A stretch of 64,000 bases of DNA from Herbaspirillum sp. RV1423 (GCF_000577615.1 NZ_CBXX010000007.1:62001-126000); one strand, 5' to 3'; shown: positions 44,255 to 53,438, numbered from the stretch's first letter. Numbers and translations: made by a program. Notes: generated from the sequence alone by a model not told the origin.

Positions 44255-44556
44255 GGTTGCTCCTTGTTGTCGGTGCTTGCATTATCGGGGCGACAAACCG
44301 AGCGGATCAACATAGTGGATGCGCATCTGCTTTTCAATTTTGAAACGGATGCCAGTCAAGGAAAAATCAGCAGAAAATCACATTGTTGATTTTCTCGCAG
44401 AATTTCACTCTTTGGCTAAGATTGCCACACGATCGCACGATCCATAACTGCTCTGGCTGTTCTTTAATAGGAGGCCTCGGAATGGGAGGCAAGCGACGCA
44501 ATACTTCCTCATCGAAAGGAATTGGGCGAGTGGTTAGCGCATGCCCTTCGTAGGAA

Positions 44557-44714
44557 TCACAATGTCTCGATACTCTTTCGCCAAGTTCTGTAATACGGGG
44601 GGCTTAAAGTAAATCCGTGAATCGTCTGCACATCAATCGCATTGTATTGCTCGTGCGCGCCGATGATACCAGCCGCTACACACTTGCAGCACGGGTCGTC
44701 GCGACAAAGAAATG
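44557..44714 (-). pseudogene. gene fragment, C-terminal, family not recognised
   Basis: Within a 500-base stretch lacking intact genes, the reverse strand has an open frame without a start codon. It reads RDDPCCKCVAAGIIGAHEQY, then NAIDVQTIHGFTLSPPYYRT and WRKSIETL before a stop at 44557. The composition looks like real protein with a CC-K-C cluster. An in-frame stop lies just upstream near 44715. I see nothing else convincing between 44255 and 44757. Confidence 0.3.
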
Positions 44715-44757
44715 ATCAGTTAGGATTAGGGCTCAATGAATCAAATCGGAGATAAAA

Positions 44758-44961
44758 ATGGCATCAATTCTTGTAAATATCTTCCTCGATGGGCAACCGT
44801 TTAGAGATCGAAACTGGTCTCATGTCCCGAGAATCGGAGATATGTTGACCTTTGATAATGGGAAGATCAAAGTCAAGGTGATTGCAATTATTTGGGCAGA
44901 TATGGGCCAGGAAGCCCCTCAAGGTGTCTCGATTGATTGCAAGAGTTTTACTATCGACTGA
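44758..44961 (+). CDS. small hypothetical protein
   Basis: This protein of 67 residues begins MASILVNIFLDGQPFRDRNW and contains MLTFDNGKIKVKVIAIIWAD, a pattern of alternating strands that suggests a small beta-rich domain. GGAG lies seven bases before the ATG. Low GC content and isolated position suggest recent acquisition. I do not recognise a family. Confidence 0.5.
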   Translation: MASILVNIFLDGQPFRDRNWSHVPRIGDMLTFDNGKIKVKVIAIIWADMGQEAPQGVSIDCKSFTID

Positions 44962-45010
44962 TATCGAATGAGCTTCAAATATCTAGACTGACTCACACCA
45001 ACACATGACA

Positions 45011-45061
45011 TTTAGCTTATTCAAATAACGATTGACGCTTGTTTACTTGGTACGCTAATCT
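45011..45061 (+). promoter_or_regulatory. promoter with repeated upstream element, copy 2
   Basis: TTATTCAAATAACGATTGAC, with a dyad TTATT-CA-AATAA immediately before -35 TTGACG (45032-45037). A -10-like GCTAAT lies at 45054-45059 (16-base spacer). The 29 bases at 45011-45039 match 39395-39423 at 25 positions. It would start the short transcript ending at 45142. Confidence 0.45.
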
Positions 45062-45142
45062 TCATCCACCCCTGACAAAGGGGATCGGGTTTGGCGACTC
45101 GACTTACACATGGCGGACAGCCGCTTCCTTAGCGGCTTTTTT
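45062..45142 (+). ncRNA. candidate small RNA, about 80 nt
   Basis: The stretch between the promoter-like element and a clear terminator holds a hairpin CCCCT-GACAA-AGGGG (45069-45083) and a linker rich in GACTCGACTT. It ends with the stem AGCCGC/GCGGCT (45119-45137) with six T. No open frame fills it convincingly. Size and layout fit a small regulatory RNA; no known family is recognised. Confidence 0.4.
45119..45142 (+). terminator. intrinsic terminator of the candidate small RNA
   Basis: AGCCGC and GCGGCT pair around TTCCTTA and are followed by TTTTTT. Confidence 0.8.
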
Positions 45143-45304
45143 ACGTCCGTACTGCCTCTGCACGTCTTCAATGGCGGGCCCTGGCGGGGATACCTTCGGG
45201 TATGCCGGTTGCCGTGTGTACCGGTTCGCCAACCCTGCTTTGCGCCCGCCTCCCTCATTTGGCGATGAAAGGCCGGCTTCCATCCCATACACACGGAGGC
45301 TCAC

Positions 45305-45724
45305 ATGCCTGGCACGACCGCACCTGCACAAAATCCCGACACCAGACCGGCAGCCCCACGCCAAGCCAAAATGAAATCCGCCGCCCTCGGGCGCATTGAG
45401 AAGTTGGAGGCCGCAGTAAATAATATGGATGCCCTCTCCCAAGAGGGCTATAGTCAGATATCCGCCATTGCGACACTGGCCCTGCTGAGCCTGGAAACAC
45501 CGGAAGGCCACCATCCGGCGCACATTGAAACGCTTGCCGTCGCGCTTGCCGCCGTGCGCAAAATCGCTTGCGACATCGAGAACTGCATCAACGTCACCGC
45601 GGAAGAGGTCGGGCTCAACCATAAAGACCGCCGCTCGGAGGCGAGGCTGAAAGCCCGGCGCGAAGGTGCGGGGCAAAGGTGTGGCGCAATCTGCCGGGAT
45701 AGCCGCCGCGACGCCGCAGGCTGA
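45305..45724 (+). CDS. hypothetical helical protein
   Basis: This protein of 139 residues has a disordered Pro/Ala-rich N-terminus (MPGTTAPAQNPDTRPAAPRQ). A helical core follows, ALGRIEKLEAAVNNMDALSQ and EGYSQISAIATLALLSLETP, then an Arg-rich tail. GGAGG lies seven bases before the ATG. Similar small proteins occur in betaproteobacterial accessory regions and prophage-like loci, but I cannot name a family. The preceding 160 bases hold no clear gene. Confidence 0.6.
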   Translation: MPGTTAPAQNPDTRPAAPRQAKMKSAALGRIEKLEAAVNNMDALSQEGYSQISAIATLALLSLETPEGHHPAHIETLAVALAAVRKIACDIENCINVTAEEVGLNHKDRRSEARLKARREGAGQRCGAICRDSRRDAAG

Positions 45725-45799
45725 GGCCGTCCAGAACCATCGTACAATTCGCTCACGGAAGCAATCGGGTCACATCAGGTATTTCTCGCGGAGGGGCAA

Positions 45800-46240
45800 A
45801 TGGCTGGAGTCAGCATCAAGAAAATCATGAGCACAAAGCTCGTCACTGCCAGCCTGGACGACAAGCTGGAAACGGTCAAAGAGATTTTTGACAATCTGAA
45901 ATTCCACCACCTGCTGGTGGTGGAGGAGCACAAGCTGTTGGGCGTGGTTTCCGACCGCGATCTGCTCAAGGCCCTGAGTCCGAATGTCGGGTCGGCCAGA
46001 GAAAGCTACCAGGATCTTGCCACCCTGAAAAAACGCGTGCATCAGGTCATGACGCGACGCCCCGTGGTGCTGCAGGAAAGCGCCACGGTCGACGATGCGA
46101 TTCACATGTTCAATACACATGGCGTTTCCTGCCTGCCGATTGTCGATCCGGACTTCAAGCCTGTCGGCATCGTGACCTGGCGCGATATCCTGAAAAATCT
46201 GCGCATTCATCCGACCGGCACGTCAGGGCCGACGGCCTGA
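45800..46240 (+). CDS. CBS-domain pair protein
   Basis: This protein of 146 residues consists of two CBS domains. The first is KIMSTKLVTASLDDKLETVK...HHLLVVEEHKLLGVVSDRDL; the second is VMTRRPVVLQESATVDDAIH...CLPIVDPDFKPVGIVTWRDI. Such proteins bind adenine nucleotides and act as energy sensors or as regulatory partners. No partner domain is fused. GGAGGGG precedes the ATG. It converges with the isochorismatase-family gene. Confidence 0.92.
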   Translation: MAGVSIKKIMSTKLVTASLDDKLETVKEIFDNLKFHHLLVVEEHKLLGVVSDRDLLKALSPNVGSARESYQDLATLKKRVHQVMTRRPVVLQESATVDDAIHMFNTHGVSCLPIVDPDFKPVGIVTWRDILKNLRIHPTGTSGPTA

Positions 46241-46247
46241 CCCAGCG

Positions 46248-46850
46248 TCAAGCCAAGGCCGCTGCGCCCGGCACCACGGTCGCAAACCGATCCGCCAGTG
46301 CCGCCAGCACAGCGCGTTGTACATCCGCCGCCGGCACCACGCCGTTGCCCAACGCGTCCGGCAAATCGCGCGTCGCGCAGGCTGCCGCCACGACCGTCGA
46401 CACGTAGCCATGATCCAGCGCCGAGCGCGTGGTGGCGCTGATGCACATGTGGGTGGCGAAGCCGGCGATGATCAATTCCTTCTTGCCAGCCTTTTTCAGT
46501 TCGGCGTCGAGCGTTGTTCCCGCGAAGGAGTTCGGCAAGGTCTTGACGATCGTGAGTTCGCCGTCTTGCGGTTGCAGGCCGTCGATGATGTCGACGAACT
46601 CGCGTTGCGGGTCGAACAGCGCCGCACCCGGCTTGGCGTGATGGACGATATGGAACACCGGGGCGCCGGCGGCGCGCGCCTGCCGGAGCAAGTGCGCGAT
46701 CTCGGCGACGGCGGCGTCGATGCCTACCAACGGCACGCCGCCGGTGGTGTATTCGGTCTGGTGGTCGATCAGGATCAGCGCGGCGTCCTGCCACGTTGGG
46801 GTGCGCGGTGCGGCGCCGGCGATTTGCAGCAGCGTTTTCGGGGTCGACAT
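46248..46850 (-). CDS. isochorismatase-family cysteine hydrolase
   Basis: This protein of 200 residues has the Asp-Lys-Cys triad in ALILIDHQTEY, IVKTLPNSFAGT and FATHMCISATTRSALDHGY. The family hydrolyses amides or vinyl ethers (nicotinamide, isochorismate, biuret and others). The LIDHQ start and TTRSAL segment are of the YcaC/nicotinamidase-like type; the substrate is open. Divergent from a LysR gene at 46938 with an 87-base gap, which suggests direct control. Confidence 0.9.
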   Translation of the reverse strand: MSTPKTLLQIAGAAPRTPTWQDAALILIDHQTEYTTGGVPLVGIDAAVAEIAHLLRQARAAGAPVFHIVHHAKPGAALFDPQREFVDIIDGLQPQDGELTIVKTLPNSFAGTTLDAELKKAGKKELIIAGFATHMCISATTRSALDHGYVSTVVAAACATRDLPDALGNGVVPAADVQRAVLAALADRFATVVPGAAALA

Positions 46851-46937
46851 GGTTTTTTCCTTGTGAAGGTTGGGCGATTGATGTCATGGTAGTTGGTTAA
46901 AATACGCACATCAATTGTCAAAATTAGCCATCCATCC

Positions 46938-47843
46938 ATGAATAAATTAACAGATCCATCGATCCCTGCCGTGCAACCGCGCGATGCCGATTGGGAAGGC
47001 TTGCGCACCTTTGCCGCCTTTGTCGAGTCGGGCAGTTTTTCCGGGGCGGCGCGCGTGCTGGGCGTGACGCACGCCACGGTCAGCCGGCGTTTGCAACTGC
47101 TGGAACATACCTTGCAAGGTCCGCTGTTTACGCGGCGTGGGGACGATACCGAATTGACGCGACTGGGCGATACGGTGCTGGGCGCGGCGCGCGAGATGCA
47201 AGCGCAGACCGCGCAACTGGCGCGGCGGCTGGCCGGCGAGGATATCCGCATGGAGGGCAAGCTGCGCATCGCCTGTACCGACGCGATGGGGACCATGTTC
47301 CTGGCGCCGCGCCTGCCGGCGCTGCTGGAGCAATGGCCCAGGCTGGATATCGAATTCAGCATGAGCCACCGGACCGTCAGCCTGGCGCGCCGCGACGCCG
47401 ACCTGGCGATCCGTTTCGCCAGGCCGCAGGACGGTGAGCTGATCGCTCGAAAGCTGGGTACGCTGCGCTATTTTCTGTGCGGCAGCGAGGAGCGCGTGGC
47501 GGACTGGCGCGCCGCGCCGGCGTCGGCGCCCTTCATCGGTTATGACGACGACGTCCCAGATATCCCCGAAACGCTGTGGCTGGCCGACCGCGCCGGCGGC
47601 AATCCGGTGCGTTTTCGCAGCACCAGCCTGGTGGCGCAGTGCATGGCGGCGCGCGCGGGCGTGGGACTGGCCTTGCTGCCGCAGTATCTGCTCGCGCCGG
47701 AACTGGCGCTGGCCGAGGCGGCGCCGCAACTGCAGCGCGAGGCATGGGTGGTGTATCACCGCGACCTGAAGGCCCTGCCGCGCCTGCGCGCCGTGCTGGA
47801 TTGGCTGGAGATGTGCTTCGCCGCTGAATTGCGGCCGGAATAG
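46938..47843 (+). CDS. LysR-family regulator
   Basis: This regulator of 301 residues has LRTFAAFVESGSFSGAARVL and VTHATVSRRLQLLEHTLQGP as the winged helix and an effector domain with IACTDAMGTMFLAPRLPALL. The first good start is the ATG at 46938; the frame is open to 46893, which would overlap the divergent promoter. It probably regulates the neighbouring isochorismatase-family gene. Confidence 0.92.
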   Translation: MNKLTDPSIPAVQPRDADWEGLRTFAAFVESGSFSGAARVLGVTHATVSRRLQLLEHTLQGPLFTRRGDDTELTRLGDTVLGAAREMQAQTAQLARRLAGEDIRMEGKLRIACTDAMGTMFLAPRLPALLEQWPRLDIEFSMSHRTVSLARRDADLAIRFARPQDGELIARKLGTLRYFLCGSEERVADWRAAPASAPFIGYDDDVPDIPETLWLADRAGGNPVRFRSTSLVAQCMAARAGVGLALLPQYLLAPELALAEAAPQLQREAWVVYHRDLKALPRLRAVLDWLEMCFAAELRPE

Positions 47844-48123
47844 TTGCCGACAAGGCATCTTTTCTGCGCCGTTGCCCGCCGCTACCCGCTGTTGCCGGAA
47901 TGGCCGGATCCGCGTCCGCCCGCGGCTCCCGGCGGCATCCGGTGCTATAATCGCGAACCTTGGAAATACCGACCGCAGTCCATCCGGCGCATGCCGAATT
48001 GATGTCGAATCCGGCGATGACGCGCCGCTGTTGCGGCTGCTGCCGAGCGGGCGGTTTCGACTTCGTTTTCCCTTGCCGGCGCTACACGCCACCCATGCGC
48101 CATCGCTGCGTCCTCAAGTTTGA

Positions 48124-49506
48124 ATGACATTTATGCAGAAAAAAGTATTCATCAAAACCTTCGGCTGCCAGATGAACGAGTACGACTCGGACAAGATGGC
48201 GGACGTGCTGAACGCCTCCGACGGGCTGGTCAAGACCGACCGGCCGGAAGAGGCCGACGTGATCCTGCTCAACACCTGTTCGGTGCGCGAGAAGGCGCAG
48301 GAGAAGGTGTTTTCCGACCTGGGCCGCCTGCGCGAGCTGAAGAAGAACAATCCCGATCTGTTGATCGGCGTCGGCGGCTGCGTCGCGTCGCAGGAAGGCG
48401 AAGCCATCGTCAAGCGCGCGCCTTACGTCGACATTGTGTTCGGCCCGCAAACCCTGCACCGCCTGCCGCAGATGATCAGCGAGCGCCGTTTCAGCGGCCG
48501 TCCGCAGGTCGACATCAGTTTCCCTGAAATCGAAAAGTTCGATCACATGCCGCCGGCCCGCGTCGAAGGCGCGACCGCTTTCGTGTCGATCATGGAAGGC
48601 TGCAGCAAGTATTGCAGCTATTGCGTGGTGCCGTATACGCGCGGCGAGGAAGTGTCGCGCCGCTTCGACGATGTGCTGACCGAAGTGGCCGGATTGGCCG
48701 CGCAAGGCGTCAAGGAAATCACGCTGCTGGGCCAGAACGTCAATGCCTTCCGCGGCGAGATGGCCGATGGCGAGATCGCCGATTTCGCGCTGCTGATCGA
48801 ATACGTCGCGGACATCCCAGGCATCGAGCGCATCCGTTTCGTCACCAGCCACCCGAAAGAATTCACGCAGCGCCTGATCGACACCTATGCCAAGGTGCCG
48901 AAGCTGGTCGATCATCTGTACCTGCCGGCGCAGCATGGTTCGGACCGCATCCTGGCGGCCATGAAGCGCGGCTATACGGCGCTGGAATACAAATCGGTGC
49001 TGCGCCGCCTGCGCGAAGTGCGCCCCAACATCGCCATCTCGAGCGATTTCATCGTCGGCTTCCCGGGTGAGACGGAAGAAGATTTCAACGCGCTGATGAA
49101 GCTGATCACCGACATCGGCTACGACACCAGCTTCAGCTTCGTGTTCAGCCCGCGTCCGGGCACGCCGGCGGCCAACCTGGCCGACGATACGCCCTATGAG
49201 GTCAAGCTCAGGCGTCTGCAGCATCTGCAGGCGGTGGTGCAGGACAACGCCAACAAGATCAGCCAGGGCATGGTCGGCACGATCCAGCGCATCCTGGTGG
49301 AAGGTCCGTCCAAGAAAGATCCGAACGAACTGCAAGGCCGTACCGAGAACAACCGCGTGGTCAACTTCGATGGCGGCCCGCACGGCGCGCGCCTGATCGG
49401 GCAGTTGGTCGATGTGTCGATTTCGCAGGCGTTCCCGTTTTCGCTGCGCGGCGAGATCGCGGTCGCGCAAGCATCCGAATCCGCTGTTTCATCTACCTAC
49501 CGATAA
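48124..49506 (+). CDS. miaB: tRNA-2-methylthio-N6-dimethylallyladenosine synthase
   Basis: This radical-SAM methylthiotransferase of 460 residues adds the 2-methylthio group to A37 after MiaA. The N-terminal cluster domain has Cys in [24 protein letters not shown] and GVGGCVASQ. The radical-SAM cluster is [22 protein letters not shown] domain ends the protein. Start is 48124 or the in-frame ATG at 48133 ([13 protein letters not shown]), which matches homologues slightly better. It heads the miaB-phoH-ybeY operon. Confidence 0.97.
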   Translation: MTFMQKKVFIKTFGCQMNEYDSDKMADVLNASDGLVKTDRPEEADVILLNTCSVREKAQEKVFSDLGRLRELKKNNPDLLIGVGGCVASQEGEAIVKRAPYVDIVFGPQTLHRLPQMISERRFSGRPQVDISFPEIEKFDHMPPARVEGATAFVSIMEGCSKYCSYCVVPYTRGEEVSRRFDDVLTEVAGLAAQGVKEITLLGQNVNAFRGEMADGEIADFALLIEYVADIPGIERIRFVTSHPKEFTQRLIDTYAKVPKLVDHLYLPAQHGSDRILAAMKRGYTALEYKSVLRRLREVRPNIAISSDFIVGFPGETEEDFNALMKLITDIGYDTSFSFVFSPRPGTPAANLADDTPYEVKLRRLQHLQAVVQDNANKISQGMVGTIQRILVEGPSKKDPNELQGRTENNRVVNFDGGPHGARLIGQLVDVSISQAFPFSLRGEIAVAQASESAVSSTYR

Positions 49507-49515
49507 CGAGCCAGA

Positions 49516-50601
49516 TTGAAAAAATCACCCAGCCAGCCTCACTACTTCATCCCGGAACCGCTCGACAACAAGCGCCTGGCGCATCTGTGCGGGCCGCTGG
49601 ATGAGAACCTGCGGCAAATCTCGTCCGCCCTCGACGTGACGATCTTCCGTCGCGGCGAGAAGTTCATCGCCAGCGGCGGCAACGCCGAACGCGCGGTGGA
49701 CATCCTCGATCGTTTCTACTCCCTGGCCGACAAACCGGTGTCGGTGGAAGACATCCAACTGGCGCTGGTCGAACAGCGCGCCACCGCGACCATCGACGCC
49801 GAGCTGAACCAGGCGGAAGTGGCAATCGACAATAAAGACAAGACCGAAATCGAAAGCCCGATACTGAAAACGCGCAAGCACGACCTGCGCGGCCGCACGC
49901 CGCACCAGAGCCAGTACCTGCACGCCATCCTCGAACACGACATCACCTTCGGCGTCGGCCCGGCCGGCACCGGCAAGACCTATCTGGCGGTGGCCTGCGC
50001 CGTCGATGCGCTGGAACGCGACGCCGTGCAGCGCATCGTGCTGACGCGCCCGGCGGTGGAAGCCGGCGAGCGCCTGGGATTTTTGCCGGGCGACCTGGCG
50101 CAGAAGGTCGATCCTTACCTGCGTCCGTTGTACGACGCGCTGTACGACCTGCTCGGTTTCGATCGCACGCAGAAGCTGTTCGAGAAGCAGGCAATCGAAA
50201 TCGCGCCGCTGGCCTATATGCGCGGGCGCACGCTGAACCATGCTTTCATCATCCTGGATGAAGCGCAGAACACCACGCCGGAACAGATGAAGATGTTCCT
50301 GACGCGCATCGGTTTCGGCAGCAAGGCGGTGGTCACCGGCGACGTCACCCAGATCGACTTGCACCATGGCCAGAAGAGCGGCCTGATCGATGCGCTTACC
50401 GTGCTGCCTGACGTGCGGGGCATTGCGTTCTCGCGCTTCACCAGCAGCGACGTGGTGCGTCATCCGCTGGTGGCGCGCATCGTCGACGCCTATGAAGCCG
50501 TCTCGCCCGCCGGCAATTCGCACGTCACTTCCAGCAACGCCGTCAAACGCCTCAGCCAGGGCGTGACCCAGTCCGCCAAGCCGCGCCATGCAAAAAAATA
50601 A
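49516..50601 (+). CDS. ybeZ: PhoH-like ATPase (YbeZ)
   Basis: This protein of 361 residues has an N-terminal KH-like region and the PhoH ATPase core: [19 protein letters not shown] (Walker A), [20 protein letters not shown] (Walker B), [16 protein letters not shown]. It starts with TTG at 49516, nine bases after the miaB stop. It works with YbeY in ribosome or rRNA maturation. Its 3' end overlaps ybeY by 14 bases. Confidence 0.95.
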   Translation: MKKSPSQPHYFIPEPLDNKRLAHLCGPLDENLRQISSALDVTIFRRGEKFIASGGNAERAVDILDRFYSLADKPVSVEDIQLALVEQRATATIDAELNQAEVAIDNKDKTEIESPILKTRKHDLRGRTPHQSQYLHAILEHDITFGVGPAGTGKTYLAVACAVDALERDAVQRIVLTRPAVEAGERLGFLPGDLAQKVDPYLRPLYDALYDLLGFDRTQKLFEKQAIEIAPLAYMRGRTLNHAFIILDEAQNTTPEQMKMFLTRIGFGSKAVVTGDVTQIDLHHGQKSGLIDALTVLPDVRGIAFSRFTSSDVVRHPLVARIVDAYEAVSPAGNSHVTSSNAVKRLSQGVTQSAKPRHAKK

Positions 50602-51049
50602 GCTGACCCTCTCCGTCCAGTACGCCGATCCGCGCCTGAAGGAAAGCGTGCCGCGCACGCTGATCCGGCGCTGGATCCAGGCCGCGCTGTTCGCGCCGGC
50701 GGAACTGACGATCCGCTTCGTCGACGCCGAAGAGGGCCGGACGCTGAACCGCGATTACCGCGAAAAGGATTACGCCACCAACGTGCTGACGTTTGCCTAT
50801 AACGAAGAAGGCAAAGACAGCGAAGCGACGCAGGCCGACATCATCCTGTGCACCGACGTGCTGGAAAAGGAAGCAAAAGAACAAAAGAAGCCGCTGTCCG
50901 AGCACGCGGCGCATCTGATCGTGCATGGCGTGTTGCATGCGCAAGGCTACGATCATGAGGACGAAGAAGAAGCCGTCGAGATGGAAGCGCTGGAAACGGA
51001 AATTCTGGCTGGACTGGGCTTCGGCGATCCTTACGCGGACCGCCGCTAA
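50588..51049 (+). CDS. ybeY: endoribonuclease YbeY
   Basis: This protein of 153 residues has the zinc motif [11 protein letters not shown] (H-x3-H-x5-H) and the family core [20 protein letters not shown]. YbeY takes part in 16S rRNA 3'-end maturation and quality control. Translation is coupled to ybeZ by the 14-base overlap. In many betaproteobacteria corC follows at once; here 2.5 kb of other genes intervene. Confidence 0.95.
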   Translation: MQKNKLTLSVQYADPRLKESVPRTLIRRWIQAALFAPAELTIRFVDAEEGRTLNRDYREKDYATNVLTFAYNEEGKDSEATQADIILCTDVLEKEAKEQKKPLSEHAAHLIVHGVLHAQGYDHEDEEEAVEMEALETEILAGLGFGDPYADRR

Positions 51050-51102
51050 AGCGGCGGCGCCGCCATCGGATCCGGCATGCGCCGCAGAACGCCCTGCGGA
51101 CG

Positions 51103-51276
51103 CTATTCGCCGTCGCGATAACGTTTCACCGCCGTACGCAGAAAGCCGAGCTGGCGGTTAAAGCGCGTGCAATGGTCGCAAATGCTCAAATGCCAGCGCA
51201 ATGCCAGCCTCCTCACAAATGACAACTTGCGGTCTTGGGCGTCGCACAAGACGCGATGTGCTTCCTTGCAATTCAT
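51103..51276 (-). CDS. zinc-finger anti-sigma-like small protein (zf-HC2 type)
   Basis: This small gene encodes 57 residues on the reverse strand, starting MNCKEAHRVLCDAQDRKLSF and continuing LRWHLSICDHCTRFNRQLGF. The H-x3-C-x2-C pattern (HLSICDHC) together with the early Cys is the zinc-binding motif of short anti-sigma proteins. GGGAG lies nine bases before the ATG. No ECF sigma-factor gene stands next to it, so its partner must be elsewhere or lost. Confidence 0.7.
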   Translation of the reverse strand: MNCKEAHRVLCDAQDRKLSFVRRLALRWHLSICDHCTRFNRQLGFLRTAVKRYRDGE

Positions 51277-51379
51277 GAAATTCGCTCCCGTTGCGGAATT
51301 GTAGACGAGTCTCCGGCGTCTTTATGATTTGTCGGTTCCGGACGCGATTTCTTACAATTTGCTGAATTCAGGTTTATCA

Positions 51380-51607
51380 ATGACCAGCCATCAGGACACT
51401 CCCACCGCCCGCACACGCCTCGCCCGGAACTTACGCCGGTGGCGACTGGCCCGGGGCCTCTCGCAGGATGAGTTGTCGGCCGGCGCCGATCTGTCCCAGA
51501 CCTTTTTGTCGCAGATTGAAAACGGCAGCCGGAACGTGTCGCTCGACAACATTGAAAAACTGGCGAATGTCTTGCAGATCGATGTGACTGCGCTGCTTGC
51601 TCCTTAG
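51380..51607 (+). CDS. XRE-family transcriptional regulator
   Basis: This protein of 75 residues is made of one helix-turn-helix domain (LRRWRLARGLSQDELSAGAD, LSQTFLSQIENGSRNVSLDN). The start is the ATG at 51380; a TTG at 51329 would add an unconserved leader. It stands alone, before the cytochrome b / molybdoenzyme operon, and may control it or the divergent zinc-finger gene. Confidence 0.9.
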   Translation: MTSHQDTPTARTRLARNLRRWRLARGLSQDELSAGADLSQTFLSQIENGSRNVSLDNIEKLANVLQIDVTALLAP

Positions 51608-51714
51608 CGCATCGTCATCGCCGTTTTTTATTTTTTCAATATCCCTGTAAGAAATCCTGTCCCCGCCCGACCAAGCAGCATGAATCAACATTTTCATGCC
51701 TTGAGGAGACGAAC

Positions 51715-52326
51715 TTGAACACCGCCGCCCCCGCCATTCCGACAGCGACGATCCATCCGCTGTGGCTGCGCATCACGCATTGGATCAATGCCCTGTCGGT
51801 CGTCATCATGATCCTGAGCGGCTGGCGCATATATAACGCGTCGCCGATTTTCCCTTTTTCCTTTCCCCGGGAGTGGACGCTGGGCGGCTGGCTGGGCGGC
51901 GCGCTGCAATGGCATTTCGCCGCGATGTGGCTGCTGGCGCTCAATGGCCTGGCGTATCTCGCGCTGAATCTGCTGACCGGACGCGCGCGGCGCAAATTCT
52001 TCCCGCTGCGACCGAAGGAAGTGGCGCGGGACATGCTGCTGGCGCTCAAAGGCAGGTTGCAACATGCCTCCCTGGCCGACTACAACGCCGTGCAAAAGCT
52101 GGCCTACCTGTCCGTCATTGCCGATCTGGCGCTGATCGTGCTGTCCGGCCTGGCGATCTGGAAATCGGTGCAACTGCCCTTCCTGCGGGAGGTGATGGGC
52201 GGTTACGACAACGCGCGCGTCGTGCATTTTTTCGCCATGAGTTTTCTGGTGCTGTTCATTGCCGTGCATGTCGCGATGGTGGCGATGGTGCCGCGCACCT
52301 TGCTGGCCATGCTGCGCGGACGTTGA
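51715..52326 (+). CDS. cytochrome b561-type membrane subunit
   Basis: This haem-b membrane protein of 203 residues has four helices and histidines in LRITHWINALSVVIMILSGW, LQWHFAAMWLLALNG and VHFFAMSFLVLFIAVHVAMV. It starts with TTG at 51715, set by GAGGAG six bases upstream. It passes electrons between the quinone pool and the molybdoenzyme encoded 10 bases downstream, a role like that of YedZ/MsrQ though of a different family. Confidence 0.9.
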   Translation: MNTAAPAIPTATIHPLWLRITHWINALSVVIMILSGWRIYNASPIFPFSFPREWTLGGWLGGALQWHFAAMWLLALNGLAYLALNLLTGRARRKFFPLRPKEVARDMLLALKGRLQHASLADYNAVQKLAYLSVIADLALIVLSGLAIWKSVQLPFLREVMGGYDNARVVHFFAMSFLVLFIAVHVAMVAMVPRTLLAMLRGR

Positions 52327-52336
52327 GGAGCCTGCC

Positions 52337-53122
52337 ATGATCAAGAAACCCAACCGGCTTCCGGCCTCGCTCGACAGCGAACTGATCGTCAAGGACGCCC
52401 GTCGCGCGCTGGAACTGTCCATGCCGTCGCGCCGCCTGTTCGGCAAGCGCGCGCTGACGCTGGGCGGCCTGGCGCTGCTGACCGGCTGCGACATCACCGA
52501 CAACGCCTCGGTCAATCGCATGCTGACCAGGATCTCGCGCATGAATGACGGCGTGCAGGGATGGCTGTTCGACCCGGACAAGCTGGCGCCAACTTATCCG
52601 GCATCGATGATCACCCGGCCTTTTCCGTTCAACGCCTTTTATGGCGAAGATGAGATCACCGAGGTCGACGGCGACGCGTATCGCCTTGAACTCAAGGGAC
52701 TGATCGACAACAGGCGGCCGTGGACATTGCCCGCGCTGCGCCGCCTGCCGCAAGTCGAACAGATCACGCGCCATATCTGCGTCGAGGGTTGGAGCGCCAT
52801 CGGACGCTGGGGCGGCGTGCCCTTCGCCGGCTTTCTCCGACATGTCGGCGCGGATCTGAGCGCGAAGTACATCGCCTTCCGCTGCGCCGACGACTACTAC
52901 ACCAGCATCGATATGCCCACGGCGCTGCATCCGCAGACGCAACTGACGCTGACTTACGACGGCGACATCCTGCCGCCGAAGTACGGCTTCCCGATGAAGC
53001 TGCGCATGCCGACCAAGCTGGGCTACAAGAATCCGAAGCACATCGTTTCGATCGAAGTAACCAACACTTACCCCGGCGGTTACTGGGAAGACCAGGGGTA
53101 CAACTGGTTCGGCGGCGCTTAG
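52337..53122 (+). CDS. sulfite-oxidase-fold molybdoenzyme, Tat lipoprotein
   Basis: This protein of 261 residues is of the oxidoreductase molybdopterin-binding family. The molybdenum ligand Cys is in RHICVEGWSAIGRWGGVPF, and EVTNTYPGGYWEDQGYNWFG ends the domain. The N-terminal signal combines a twin-arginine motif (SRRLFGK) with a lipobox (LLTGC), so the folded enzyme is probably exported by Tat and anchored as a lipoprotein. Substrate is unknown; relatives reduce or oxidise sulfur compounds or methionine sulfoxide. GAGGAG upstream of the ATG at 52337 and tight spacing tie it to the cytochrome b gene. Confidence 0.9.
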   Translation: MIKKPNRLPASLDSELIVKDARRALELSMPSRRLFGKRALTLGGLALLTGCDITDNASVNRMLTRISRMNDGVQGWLFDPDKLAPTYPASMITRPFPFNAFYGEDEITEVDGDAYRLELKGLIDNRRPWTLPALRRLPQVEQITRHICVEGWSAIGRWGGVPFAGFLRHVGADLSAKYIAFRCADDYYTSIDMPTALHPQTQLTLTYDGDILPPKYGFPMKLRMPTKLGYKNPKHIVSIEVTNTYPGGYWEDQGYNWFGGA

Positions 53123-53187
53123 CGGATTGCTAAGGGTTCCGCCGGTTCATGGCGCTTTGCCAATTTTTTAATTTCTAGGAGATCCAC

Positions 53188-53424
53188 ATGAAAAAAGCAC
53201 TCTCTACCCTGTTCGCCTGTCTGATGATGGCTGCCGTTTCGGGCGCCTATGCCGCCGATACGATGGCAAAGGACGATATGTCCAAGGATTCCATGTCCAA
53301 GGACAGCATGCACAAGGACGGCACGAAAAAGAAACACGTGAAGAAAGATTCCATGAACAAGGATTCCATGGCCAATGACGGCATGGCCAAAGATGGCATG
53401 GGCAAGGATGAAATGAAGAAGTAA
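53188..53424 (+). CDS. pentapeptide MXKDX repeat protein
   Basis: This secreted protein of 78 residues has a signal peptide (MKKALSTLFACLMMAAVSGA, cleaved after AYA) followed by repeats of M-x-K-D-x (MAKDDMSKDSMSKDSMHKDG...). This defines the MXKDX repeat family, of unknown function. The highly charged Met/Lys/Asp tail suggests metal binding or an unstructured periplasmic role. AGGAGA lies before the ATG. It is followed by a long perfect palindrome acting as a hairpin. Confidence 0.9.
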   Translation: MKKALSTLFACLMMAAVSGAYAADTMAKDDMSKDSMSKDSMHKDGTKKKHVKKDSMNKDSMANDGMAKDGMGKDEMKK

Positions 53425-53438
53425 TCTTCGTTTCTTTC

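Noticed and set aside
45039-45374. A 111-codon plus frame over the candidate small RNA and the next gene's start
   Set aside because: It runs through a promoter-terminator pair and overlaps the better supported gene at 45305; an overlapping phage-type small gene could not be supported.
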